Source of the DNA: Sarocladium kiliense
Lineage: Eukaryota; Ascomycota; Sordariomycetes; Hypocreales; Sarocladiaceae
Direction: 5' to 3'
Length of the DNA stretch: 64,000 bases
NCBI GenBank assembly: GCA_030734395.1
Contig: JAUZTG010000041.1
Coordinates: 1,736,001-1,800,000 of the forward strand
The notes below the pieces were generated by a model that worked only from the letters and a program-made list of their open reading frames with translations, ran no database searches and was not told the origin of the DNA. Made by a program: the position numbers and the translations under genes. Shown here piece by piece: positions 32,376-43,622 of this stretch; the stretch's first letter is position 1; each line of letters begins with the position of its first letter.

Positions 32376-35300
32376 GGTAGGCGTAATGTGAGGGCCAGTT
32401 GATGTTGAGTTGTATCTGATATAGACTACCGGAACTCAAGGTAGGGTAAGCAAGGCAAGTCGAACCGAGGAGGTTGCAAGACGATAGATGAACATACCTT
32501 CGAAACGAAATGCCGGAAGGGAGATTAAAAGTCAGAAATTGGGTGTAGGTGCCACTGACTGAAGGCCAGAATGAAGCGAGGAGGGAGGGGGTCGAGGTCT
32601 CAGTCGGAGGTTGGGGAGTGAAGTGAATCACTGCCAATACCCAGGGCTGAGACGTCCCTCAGTACTGCAGAAGGTATCCTTTTTGCGGTTGTTGGCGAGC
32701 CCTTATAGAGGGTGATACAATATCGGTACACGCAAAGTGTTGGATTACCTTAGCTGAAGGGTCGGCGTGTAAGAGACAGTTGAGGGTCGAAGGCTGAGGT
32801 GAGGCTCGTCAACGAGCTGTTGGTGGCAGTTGTCCGGGCCGTTCTGGTGACAGATGCTTGGGGAGTGGCGGGAACCGATGACTTCTTTCGCGGCAGCTGC
32901 TGGCAGGCGATGGGCAGGTGATGCTCGGACCGACTGCGGGATGCGCCTTCCTCGAAGAGACGGGATGAATTGAAGAGCGAAACAGCACCGGAGAAGGAAC
33001 AGCCCGAGGCAAAAGATAGGCGACAAGGCTCTGTTCTGTTCTCGATAGATGCCTCTCGATGTTCACGTTGCTGCTGTTCGCTGCTGAGAGTCACTATTTT
33101 CTGTCACTTGGCCTTGGGGGTCGTAATCAGATCTTCTTCCGGCCGGCGTTCGTCTTGGAACCGTAGAGCTGGTGTGTAAGTGCAAACGAGGTTGATGAAT
33201 GAAGCGGCTGGCTGACACTTTGCCAAAGTCCTTCCCTTCGAGATAAGAATAAACACAACTGCCGAGCGTCACCGTCATAAGAGCAAAGTCTCACTCATCG
33301 AGGGCGGATCGGCCACAGCTTTAAGCACAGGTGGTGTCCTTCGCCTCCACGAATCCAGGCTTTGCCGAAGAAGCAAGACAAACTAGAGCCAGTCCGTCCC
33401 CTCCCACCCGACGCCAATCCCCAAGCTCCCCCAGTTTGACGCAGGGCTGCCATCTTAGCCACCCTCCTCTTTCTCGACCACTACATGCACTGTCCAGCTG
33501 TAAGAACTGCGGCTCACGAGGAATCGGCCAGGAGGGAGAGTGTTTCTCGCTTCTGGAGGGCAGCGAGTGAGACATGGCACCCTCTTTGGAAGTTTAGCCT
33601 TGTTACCTCTCCGTTGCCCAAGCCACTGACATTCGGCAGTACTGTAACGCCTTCGTCCACCCATCAGTACGATCGCCAGACAGGACTCGATCGGAACACG
33701 CTGGGGGTGGCTCATGGACCGCGAGGATTGAGGTTGTGGGGAAGTCAAGGGTGCTCCGGTTTGTTGCTTTTGGCCAGGGTCGTAGGCGGCCTTTCCCCCA
33801 CCAGCTTGGATGCAGGGAGGACTCACACAGCTCCTCAGCTTCTCAAGCATCGCCTCCTCATACATGACCGCACCTTACCTACATCCTTGGGCTGGATCGT
33901 GCATGCAGGCGAGAAGTTCCGTAACTTTAGCTTACGGTTTCTGTTGATCAGCTGCTAAGGACGTAAGGTGCTGACCGATCAGATGAGCCAGTGCTCTGTG
34001 CTCTGTGCTCTGGCACCGCCTTCTCTCTTCAACCTCTGTTGGACTCGAGCCATGGCTGGCGCTCTCCAATATGTTTATTGCGTGTTCCCGAGATTCGTGC
34101 ATCTGACTGAGGATCTACCCGACGCCGAGTCCTCGTTTTGCATCCTGCTCGTACAACTGCTGCGGGAAGCCCACTACCAGACACCCGATAGGTGCAATCC
34201 TGACGACGCCCTGCAGCACATGCCACCCCCCACCATCCTCCCTTGCATCACGACTTCGAACTTTGCAAAGTATTTTCAGCCTGCAACCTTTCCCAACTGC
34301 TTTGTGAGCTTTAGATCCAAATGATGATAAAGCCGAATATTGCCAATGGGGTTGGCCGGCAGAGATATCCATTCGCGCTCCTATCGCCTCTTCTCATGAC
34401 GTTCGTCTGCGTTTCACAATTACATCGCATGCACGACATAGATGAGCCATGATCACAAGTTCAACGCTCAACGCCGCTTGTGGCGCGCTATTACGACTCG
34501 GACGGGGCCCTCACACTCTAGTTGCGGCAGAAAACCGGGCATACGCACCTATCGCAGTGCGCGGTGGTAAGATGATAACTGACGAAAAAGCAAAAACATG
34601 CACGCGAGCTGTCATCGCACAAGCAAAACCTCAGCTTTCGGCCACAACTCCGCAGGATAAGACATGCACCCGCAGGCCTCGGCCGTCAACAAGCTGGCAT
34701 CCCCGGCATTCTCATGGGAAGCATGCGTCTCCAAGCAGTCTTTCACACGTCATAAGTCTTGTCACTGACAGCAGAAAGCGTGATACCAATACCCTCAACT
34801 TGACAATCGCAGCCACCGAAGACGCATGAGGCCGGAGGATATAATATGATCGATCAACGGGCAGCTCCCGACGATCGGACCTTTGAACCGTCAACGCCTG
34901 CCTGCGTTGGTCGTCACTACTCCCGTACGTGCACTGCTGACCCGGCGGCGTTTGGTAGGCGAAGCGCGTCGAGTCAAGCCATGGGCCTTTCTTGTTGGCA
35001 TTTCGACGATTCCGCATATTAACTCGTGCTTTATGTCTTCACTGTGGCCATGCTCCGTCATGGTTCATAGAATCACGTGTCTGGGGAATGCTTCGGCACT
35101 CCCACAATGAGAGTCCAGGCGGACCCTGAACTAAGGAAGCACGCCACGTTCGGGCGTTCGTAAAGGACAGACTTTGTCAAACCCAACTCAGACATGACAA
35201 TCAGACCGGGTTTGAGGGCGTAATTTGGCCAAAAAGCCCTGCTACCTGTCTCTCAATGCCTCAATTAGAGGCTCTGCCTGAGTGAATCGATGTCTCTCCC

Positions 35301-36353
35301 TTCGCAGATAGTGCAGTCTAGGTGCATGCAAGGACTAGTTCTACTCCATGAGGCGCTGCCGCTTTACCTTGGCAACTGCGGCTGGTCCAAAGAGCGAGAA
35401 AACTTTCTTTTTTCGAGATCTGACAGCTTTCGTCCTTTTTGGAAAGCCTTTGCCCTTTACAAGTGGACTACAGCTTGAAGTCTGTCCACCAGCGTCGTTG
35501 CTCGTCAACTATTCAGGCTAGTCGGCCTTCTCGCCTTTAGTGCAGACGAGAGATAAGAGGCTCAGGAACAATGTTAAGAAGCGTCATTCGAGGAAGAGTC
35601 CAAGCCAGCAAGTATCATGCCGACCAAACTTTTTCGAGAAGAAGTCTTACCTCGGGTGGTGAAGCTGGAGCCCAACGCACGGTATGGACCCTGAACACCG
35701 GATCCCGACCCTGCATGTCTAGGTGCTTCCCAGTAGCACATCCTCACTCCTCAACACCCCTAGATCCCGGAACCAAGGGTCCATCCCAAAAGCTCCGATA
35801 GGATCACACAGTGTCTTTTCGCATGCAATGCACGTCGATGGTGGGACTCAGGCCATGACCCAGAGAACATGACCCTGATCAGATGGGCCTTATGCGCCTC
35901 CTACTGCCGCGGGTAGCATTCGGGCGCTCCGGAAGATGAATTGGGAAAGACATGCATCTTCGCTAATCCTCAATGTTTGTCTGAAAGAGTGGACGGGGTG
36001 CTTCCATCCCAACTGGCGGGACAAGCTGAAGGGTCTGGATGGTTCTGGGAGGGATCCTCACCCGGGAGATCAGTGGTCTCAAACACTCCTTTCCGTGTTT
36101 TATTTGCCACCCTAAAGGGGACCAGTGAGTGGAAGACAAAATCGCCATTGGAAAGCTGACGACAGCTGAACGCATCTCTCCCTGTCTCGAAGACATTACC
36201 CGCGTGGCCACATGTGCCGTGCTCTTCGCCACGCGTGTCGGCTGAAGGCAGATGGTCTTCCACCACATCATCTGAGAAGGGACTCCATCCTTCTGGTTCA
36301 TGACAGTACTATGCTGCGGTCGACCTCAGTATCTAGAGCAAGATAGAAGTCAT
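32376..36353. other. Gene-poor region of about 4 kb
   Basis: I find no supportable gene here. The longest open frames (33485-33958 plus, 33455-33865 minus, 34449-34829 plus) overlap each other on opposite strands, lack domains and have no sensible splice partners. The first kilobase presumably holds the promoter and leader of the 541-aa gene. The section borders the minisatellite and pseudogene cluster, so it may be old, mutated accessory or transposon DNA, but no terminal repeats or coding relics are recognisable. Confidence 0.4.
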
Positions 36354-36401
36354 AATAGCAGGTAGAATAGCAGGTAGAATAGCAGGTAGAATAGCAGGTA
36401 G
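36354..36401. repeat. 12-nt minisatellite, four perfect copies
   Basis: The unit AATAGCAGGTAG occurs four times head to tail without a mismatch. It is followed by GCAGCATAACGAGTAG at 36404-36419. A one-base variant of that flanking word and one copy of the unit recur together in an intron near 45527-45566, suggesting a dispersed repeat family. On the minus strand the array reads as a Cys-Tyr-Ser-Thr repeat, probably by chance. Confidence 0.9.
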
Positions 36402-36553
36402 AGCAGCATAACGAGTAGCATATTGGATGACAAGTATGATTGCAAGAGATTAAGGAGAATACAAGTTCCGTATAAACCACTCCAACGTTGCCCGTCTACA
36501 TCTTTCAGTACGCCATTCGACCCAACCAGCGAAGTCTGAGGTGTTCCTGTCAC

Positions 36554-37324
36554 CTAGACAATCTTATCCGCGGGGACCAGTCCGATGGTCTGGTTCCAAA
36601 CACTGCTCGTGCGCCGAGCAATATGCCCCTCATCGTCGATGCAGTATTCAAACCTGAAGTCCCTCATGAACTTGAACTTCAGTGACCAGGTGACCAAGTT
36701 GCCATCAGGGTGGACACCATGGTTGGCGGGCAGGACATGAACCTTTAGCTGCTTCCGGTCAACCTCGGATTGATGGATTATCCGAGGAGAACTAAAGGCT
36801 GGGTCTTCCAGGGCTTGTCGAGCCCTAGCCATGGCTTCAGGCACCGTCTTCTAGACGGGTTCGTTGTCCTCGGTGGCTATATCTGCTTCATCTCCTGAAA
36901 TTTGAGCAGCTGATTCAGCACCTGTCTTGCGCTTTTTAGCAGCCTTTGTCGTCCTGGATCCGCCTCGGCGCTTGCTTCTCTGCTTGAGCAAGAGAATTGG
37001 TTCCTCTTTCTTCTTCGCAAGTCGCGCCATGAAGGTTGGATATGAGCTGAGAATGATAATTCGTCCCGTTTGCGGGTCAGCCGGATCCAGTGAGGCCAGC
37101 AGTGCTCGAAGTTGACGCGTACTAATAACTTTGGCTGCTGGATCCGGGAAGTTGTTCTTAGTCGCAAAGAAAACGCGGACATCCAGATCAGGGAAATGTT
37201 GATGAATCTCCGACCAGGTCTGGAAGATAATAGCCGGAGGGGTTAGGAGGATTGTTGGTTGGAACCTAGCTGCGGTAGGCAATCCATCCTGCGACTGAGG
37301 TGATAGTGACACCGCTGCTGCCAT
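36554..37324 (-). pseudogene. SNF2-type helicase fragment with in-frame stop
   Basis: One reading frame runs through this whole interval with a single TAG at 36853-36851. The first part (157 codons from MAAAVSLSPQSQDG) contains FQPTILLTPPAIIFQTWSEI followed by HQHFPDL, which resembles motif Ia of SNF2-family ATPases (a PT-L-hydrophobic-P stretch followed by W-EI). The P-loop that should precede it and the DExH box that should follow it are missing. After the TAG the frame continues as KTVPEAMARARQALEDP and on for about 95 codons with normal-looking composition. A CAG-to-TAG transition would explain the stop, as RIP produces. Alternatively the first ORF is a real short protein ending there. 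SNF2 assignment rests on one motif. Confidence 0.55.
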
Positions 37325-37351
37325 CTTTCCTCGTCAGAGGGCACGGGCAAT

Positions 37352-38235
37352 ATGGTTGAGTTGAAGCTCTCCCTTGATTGGGAAGGTCTGTTATTCAGCC
37401 TCAAGTGGAAGTATGGTCAGAAGAAGGGTAAGGATTTGTTCTCAGTCACTATTTTCAGTGAGACTAAACTCATAGCAGCCTCAGATTCTCAGATTCTCCG
37501 CGAGGCACCGGGTACCTGGACTGACCAGCCGTGCTTCACTCTCTTCTGCAAATTGCCGCCTGAGATTCGCATCGAGATCTGGAGCACGCCTTGCCCGGCC
37601 CGAGAGTATTTAGTGTTCGGTCCATCATCCAGTCGGCAATGACACCAATATACATGGAGTACAACCACTCTCCTCCTGCGGTTCTTCAAGTCTGCCGCGA
37701 GTCACGATCGCTGGCCTGCAAAGAATTCAAACTTCTCTTCGGCCCGAATAATGCGTCTTTCAGGGGACTTTGGTTTAACATGGACAGAGACATTTTGTTT
37801 CTCCCAGCCTACCTACCGAAGAGGACGACCCTGACGAGTATACGAATTCTTACGCCATCCTGAGGTTGCTCGAACAAAACGGCGTAATCGTCGATGATGT
37901 TCGCCAGGTGGCTGTGAGTCATCGTACCGGGCCATAAGTGGTCGGGCGTGGTTTCGAGTATCCTCTATTACTTTTCACATTGCCAAACCCTTCACATCGC
38001 AGAGGACCATAGCAAGCCAAGAAGCAAGAAAGATGTGATAATCTGCGCCGTGCAAGATTGGGACTACTTTCACCCACCATCCGAAAGTTCGGGTGACGAC
38101 GATTTGTTTGCTTATGGGGAAATTTGCACTTGGGGTAGTCTGATGGAATACATCAACGGCGTTTGTCAGAGGAAGCGCCCGACGATCCACACAGTGAAGG
38201 GCATAGAGCTCTTCGAGGTCAAGGATGGGAAGTAG
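37352..38235 (+). pseudogene. Decayed 2EXR-domain gene with multiple frameshifts
   Basis: The 2EXR family signature is split across frames. Frame A (to about 37585) has CFTLFCKLPPEIRIEIWS. A one-base loss at about 37583 moves the match to frame B, which reads HALPGPRVFSVRSI, then HSPPAVLQVCRESRSLACKE and FNMDRDILFLPAYLP. Frame C takes over near 37809 (LPTEEDDPDEYTNSYAILRL), and frame B resumes from 37948 (SSILYYFSHCQTLHIAED) to the stop after GIELFEVKDGK. No consensus introns of normal size can join the pieces, so frameshift decay is the simplest reading. 2EXR proteins are an expanded fungal family of unknown function. Confidence 0.72.
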
Positions 38236-38616
38236 GGTGGAGCAATCTCAATTCTACGGGGAGGAGACATAAGGAGCAACATGGCTTTTGTTTCTTGAGA
38301 AATCTAAGTCTTTGGAGGAGAGTCTAGACCGGATGTTGGTTGAACCAGAGGTGATGAATGCTCGGGCAGCTGCAGTGAACGATTCCCCACGATCCGCTAC
38401 TGACAAACCGGTCATGCATCGCATTCATTGCCTTGAATCTCTTTTTTTTTCTTTCTCAATATTCCTTTTTCTCTTTCAGGGTTTCTATGTTTCACTTCTT
38501 CTAGAGGCTCTTGGCCGATAACTCTGGCCTTGACTCGCGCCATCGCCCTCTGCTACAACATCATCAATCGCCCACTTAGTTTATGGAGCTACCACAGTTC
38601 AGCAAGACCCTGATGA

Positions 38617-38907
38617 AGCTGTCGCTCGCCCGTCTACTGGGAGAATATCTTGCACAATCTCTGGACAGCGATACCGGAGTGTCAGACGGTGTACGTCACT
38701 GTTGCGCCTGCTGAGCACGACGACACTCGGCAGAGGGTGAAGTTCTATTCTTTGGATGGGGAGGACATCGCCATAGGGACGCCTTAGGAGGCCCTCAAAG
38801 CCGAGATCCTATCCATCTGGGGGCGCAACGGTATTCTTCAGGAGCTTAAAAAGGTCGAGATTCCACGTTTGGAAGGGGTTGAGCTGGTCAAGTATGGGCA
38901 AGACTAG
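38617..38907 (+). pseudogene. Second, diverged 2EXR C-terminal remnant with in-frame stop
   Basis: One frame runs from just after a TGA at 38614-38616 to a TAG at 38905-38907, interrupted by a TAG at 38785-38787. It resembles the end of the preceding relic: NLWTAIPECQTVYVTVAP aligns with SSILYYFSHCQTLHIAED, and IPRLEGVELVKYGQD aligns with IHTVKGIELFEVKDGK. It is therefore probably a diverged tandem copy whose N-terminal half is lost. The internal stop is compatible with a CAG-to-TAG transition (GTP-stop-EALKAEI). Confidence 0.6.
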
Positions 38908-39267
38908 CAGGTGGCTTGGTGCGGAACAGATGCTGATGTGGTGATCAGCGTACCATGGATCAGGAAACTGTGCACATGAGCGTCTGAAACAAAGCCCAGG
39001 GTGTGTCCAGGGTCCGGATTGATCAGCAACGATATAGTCGTGAATACAGAGTCGCTAATTGACAGTCTCGAGATCCTTGAGAGAACACGGCAACTGTGAT
39101 GGTTGGTCGTGATTACGAATGAGAGCTGCCCCGCTACAAGCATGGAGATGCCCCGCGGCTGAAGCCCGTTGCTGAGAAAGCTCCAAACCACAACACCGAT
39201 CATCTACTCTACCTCCAGGAATCACCCTTCAACAGCCTTTCACAGCCGTTTCGCGCGTTTCAACGAC
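38908..39267. promoter_or_regulatory. Region upstream of TXNL1-type gene
   Basis: 360 bp of probable promoter and 5' leader. The thioredoxin frame is open upstream to 39169, but that extension begins with TTG rather than ATG. No other feature is visible. Confidence 0.4.
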
Positions 39268-40359
39268 ATGTCGAGCAAGACGGTCAACATTAGCTCCAAG
39301 GGACAGTTCGACGGGCTTCTCAAGTCCTCGAAAATTGTCGTCGCAGACTGTAAGCCTCCTCCCTTGTACCCCCCACCACCGACAGATCAGGCTGCCTGGT
39401 GACAGGGACGACCAAAGCTGACCAGCGTCTTCATTCGTACAGTCTTTGCCGAATGGTGCGGTCCATGCCATCAGATTGCGCCTCTCTACGAAACTCTCTC
39501 GCAGTCCCTTTCCCGTCCGAACCTCGTCACCTTCGTCAAGATCAACAACGATGAACAGACCGAGCTGGCCGCGCAGTACCGCGTTACTAGCTTGCCCACT
39601 TTTGTGGTGTTCCGCGATGGCAAGGTGATTGAGAGGGTCCAGGGCGCCAATCCTAGCGAGCTCAAGTCGGTTGTGCAGAAGCTCGCATCAGAGGTCGAGT
39701 CCTTGGGCTCGGGGAGTGGCCTGTGGAGCGGTGCTGAGATCCCCAAGGGCTACAGCGACATCACCGACGAGGTTGAGATCCGGAACTGCGAGCTTCTGAA
39801 CGCCGATGAGGACGCAGGTCCGGTTAAGGTTCTATTTGAGGGCTCGAAGCCCAGCGCGTTGGACAATGGCTCAACATCAAAGAAGGACTGGGTGCAGAGC
39901 GGTGCCGATGACCAGCTGCTGTTGTTCATTCCCTTCCAGTCTACGATCAAGCTCCACACGCTTCAGGTATGCTCCAACATCCTGTAGGTAGTACGCCTAT
40001 CATCTGACCGAGTACTATAGATCACATCCCTTCCACCCGCCGACGAGGAAGACGCGCCCTCAAGACCGACCGAGATCCACCTTTACATCAACCGACCACA
40101 AAACATGGACTTCAGCGAGGCGGACGACACCGACCCCACGCAAGTCATCACGCTGACGGACAAGGACTGGAACGAGCAAGGCACAGCAAATATCCCCTTG
40201 AGGTTCGTCAAGTTCCAGAAGACTACGACACTCATTGTGTACGTGCAAAAGGGCGACGGTGAGGCCGAGACGGTTCGCCTCGACCGAATCAAGCTCATAG
40301 GCGATGCGGGTTCAAAGCGAGAAATGGGGAAGCTCCAGAAGGTTGGAGATGAGGAGTAG
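39268..40359 (+). CDS. txl1: Thioredoxin-like protein with PITH domain (TXNL1/Txl1)
   Basis: Exons 39268-39349, 39443-39966 and 40021-40359 give 314 aa. Residues 1-105 are a thioredoxin fold with the redox site FFAEWCGPCHQIAP created across intron 1, then VTFVKINNDEQTELAAQYRV and TSLPTFVVFRDGK (cis-Pro). The C-terminal PITH domain (about 130-305) begins with GYSDITDEVEIRNCELLN and includes WVQSGADDQLLLFIPFQSTI, LPPADEEDAPSRPTEIHLYI and IPLRFVKFQKTTTLIVYVQK. TXNL1 is a redox-active factor associated with the 26S proteasome. Intron 2 ends TATAG. Confidence 0.95.
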
Positions 40360-41574
40360 CAGGGGAGAAAACAACACCAATCACGAGCATGCGTTCAGAT
40401 GTCCTTAGAGTTAAAAGACTAGTGCAATCGAATGTCTTGTGTCTTGGGTGCGCACGATGGTGCTTCGCCGTAATCACAACCAGGGGAAGCCGTGCGGGAC
40501 ACAACACAAACGCGACGATCCAGGAAGAAGCTCTTCAGAACCAGCTCACGTCCCACATTCTGCGGTCCATGTCTTCCAATAACATACATCAAGGCAAGAT
40601 TTGTTCGACCTCCGCAACCACGGTCCCAAATGCGCGAGCGCGTACATGAGGAACCTGTTGGTGAAGAGGCCAATTTGCAATTATATTTGATCTGGGGCAT
40701 AACTGACGCTTCGAAGGTAGAGCATCCATTGTAGAGGATTCGAGCAACACGGAGAATTTCTTGTTATGCCAGCCGCACGAAGAGGGAAAAGAAAAAAGAG
40801 AAGCGAAGCTTCCAGTCCGCGACGATGAAATTTTAAGGTAGGGAAAACGGCTTAGTCAGCATTTTCCTGACTGCGCGGACTCGAAAAGGGTCACCACACC
40901 GTCGACGATTTACTATTTATGTCTAAGATTCAAACCCAGCACCCGAAAGGTGCAGTAGGAACCATTGAAACCGACAAATGTCGGTAATTCATATGTGAGT
41001 GTTTCAAGTGAACAGATACTGTGTCGCATTTTCTTTCATTTTTGAGGCTTTCAAATTGCCTTTAGATCAAGTGAGGTCCTATCACCAAAACATAGCTATA
41101 GGGTACTTCAATCTAAAGAGAGGCAGAAGATCAACCCTTGTCGCGGCAAAGCACAGACTCGTCACTAGGCCCTTACATGCCAGCCTCCGTCATGACGCCG
41201 CCGGCTCACAGTCGCAATGGCACCTGTCCGACCCAAGGTTGTTCACCGGCGCCGATCAGACATGGAGGCCACAGGCCTTCTCGGCCTTCCGAAATTCGGC
41301 GGCCACGGCATCTGGAATTCAACTACGATTAAGGTTTAGAGGGCACCGATGGTCCCCTGCAGGGAACTTCCTCCGCCAATCATGACCACAGCTCAGGAGC
41401 CTCCGCATCGGTGAGTCTGGAACTACAAAGTCGGAGCCGTCGCCGGGCCTATGACGGAAGACCGTTCTTGAAGTTTTTGGACGTTGAAAGCAGCGAAGAT
41501 GGCCATGAGCGCAATGCTTTCCAGGCTGGCTGGATACTGCGCGCATCAACCACGCTTGTAGTATCGCCGTACAC
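40360..41574. other. Intergenic region TXNL1 / Clr5 gene
   Basis: 1.2 kb. The distal part (41130-41410) is GC-richer, with open frames, a donor-like GTGAGT at 41409 and an acceptor-like CTTGTAG near 41561. The Clr5 gene may therefore have an unrecognised 5' exon here. No domain supports it, so I do not call one. Confidence 0.35.
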
Positions 41575-43120
41575 ATGGGAACGCCGCTGGCTCGTCACCA
41601 GTCGACCATGCCTCCTCCTCTGCTGCCGGCTCTGGCGCCGCGCATCCCCGGGCAGACGCCCCCGGAGCCGGAGCCACCGACTACCACTGACCACACCGAA
41701 TCAGAATGGGAAGCGATGAGGCCGGTGATCACCCAGATGTATTTCCATGACGGCAAGAAGCTGGTTCAGGTCATGGCCATCATGGAGGGCAGATATGCCT
41801 TCGCAGCAACGTAAGTAATGTAGTAAAAGCCGCATGCTATTGCCGTCAGATTCAATCTAACTCAAACTCAGGCAACAGATGTATAAGAAAAGGTTAAGGA
41901 AATGGGGAGTTCGCAAACGAGCTTACCGCAAAACCGACCCGGACTCGGTGGCTTCCTCACCAGCGTCCTTGGCAACTAGCCCATCGGCGGCAACTCCACG
42001 CGCACCGACCCCAGCCCAGGATGCCTTGACACTCGTGACAGTGTCAACGCCAAGCCAGTATGCTGGGTTAGAGCTGGTTCTCAGCAGTGTTTTCTCCTGG
42101 AGCGCGTGCAAACTCGAGTCGACCAACCTCATTTCGGACCCTATGTCAAGATATCTGGCAAACCCGGAAGAGCCACCTAGGCAAGATAGCCGGACCATGT
42201 ATCGTACTTTTGAGCTGGTTTATGATCTATACCACCGTGGACAAGGGTTACTAGCTGGTATGGCTGCCATCAAAGCTGTCGAAAGCCTCGAGTTCGTGCT
42301 CACGGAAGACCATCCGGATCTCATCTGGCACATACTCGACAGCATCTATGACATGGTCGACAGAAACGATCCCAGGCTTCTTAGTCTATTTCTTTCCAGG
42401 GCAACACAAGTGGCAAAACAACGATTTCCCGCTTATCACCCATTATTACGTATTCTAGCGCAGCTCACCTCCTGCAGCTACAATACACAGCAAGATCGGG
42501 ATTACGTTTGTCACTTGCTTCGACAAGCCTGGCTCAGAAATGTGGACGTCTTGGGCGAGCATATCGACATGTCAGCACCACGAACTTTATGGCCTTACGA
42601 GCAACTGATATGGGACGGAAGAACGAGACTTCGAAAGGACAGCGCGTTGGCGCGGAGGCGGCAGACCATGGGAGATGCACTGGGCTCCTTGGAAGCAGCA
42701 TACGACCGGTCTGAAACCGAAACCAATTCGGAGAGCCTCAGAGTTGAGGCGTTGTCCTTGGAGTTTACACAGATGGACCTGGGCGACAGGGAGACTGCCG
42801 AGCGCAAGGCCTTGGAATTACTGAACCGAACGAGTACGAATGACTCGAGAACCAACGCACGTTTCCAAGCATACGCTTGGAAGATGATAGCCAGACTGCA
42901 AGAGCAACGGCAGGAGCTTGATGCAGCTGAAGCAAACCTCCGAAGAGCTGTCGCGATGCGCGAAGCAGCACACGGCGCACCCAACGACTTACGAGTCATC
43001 CGCGACATGTGGGTACTGGCTGGATTCCTATACAAGATCGGCAAAACTGAAGAGGCCAACCAAACGCAGCTGGAAGCTTTCCGCAGAGCCGATTCATATT
43101 TGAACGATCATCAGCAATAA
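41575..43120 (+). CDS. Clr5-domain protein with C-terminal TPR-like helices
   Basis: Exons 41575-41810 and 41872-43120 give 494 aa. Residues about 40-100 form a Clr5 domain: SEWEAMRPVITQMYFHDGKK, LVQVMAIMEGRYAFAATQQM and YKKRLRKWGVRKRAYRK, interrupted by the intron. Clr5 domains look like N-terminal DNA- or chromatin-associated modules and are abundant in filamentous ascomycetes; fission yeast Clr5 acts in silencing. The C-terminal 200 residues are helical, with TPR-like pairs (AYAWKMIARLQEQRQELDAA, EANLRRAVAMREAAHGA, MWVLAGFLYKIGKTEEANQT). The middle part is unassigned. Function is unknown. A second ATG at 41608 is an alternative start. Confidence 0.82.
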
Positions 43121-43622
43121 GAAAGGATAAGGGGCGTGTCCCTCCGAGACATTGGCTCTCGCTGTAGAAGTACGTTTAGATACACTGTGGCTTACACGAT
43201 ACACGGCGCATCAGCCAGCATACGGAGGCATATTATTGTTCTCATTTTAGGCCACAAGAAATAATATAATAAGAATTTCAGCGCAATTTACTAATGAACT
43301 GAATTATCCCAATGATGCCATGGTGTCCATCCGAGACGCAGAGCGACAGGTGGCGACTTGGGAAAGCCAGCCACACCTGATCCGGGGGAGCCCAGCACCC
43401 GCCACAATGACGTTGACAATTGCCCCGCGAGGCACCAGACCCTGTCACGCACCACCGTGCAAGGTGCAGTGCTTTGGCCCGAACCTTGTTGCGATTACAG
43501 GTCTCGAACTCCGACTTCATCTTTCCTACAACAGATTTCTCCTTTAGATCTGACATTCGTTAACCTATTCTGCCATCTTGCTAGCCAGTCGTCGGATTTG
43601 AGAAGCCAGAGCCACCGTCGCC
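43121..43622. other. Intergenic region Clr5 gene / J-protein gene
   Basis: 502 bp. AT-rich just after the Clr5 stop (about 43230-43300), then a more balanced stretch that probably holds the J-protein promoter. No feature is recognised. Confidence 0.4.

Noticed and set aside
33485..33958. 157-aa open frame in the gene-poor region
   Set aside because: It overlaps an equally long antisense frame, has no domain, and low-complexity composition.
39169..39267. Upstream extension of the thioredoxin-PITH protein that resembles a mitochondrial presequence
   Set aside because: The frame is open but starts with TTG; the ATG at 39268 gives the normal TXNL1 N-terminus.
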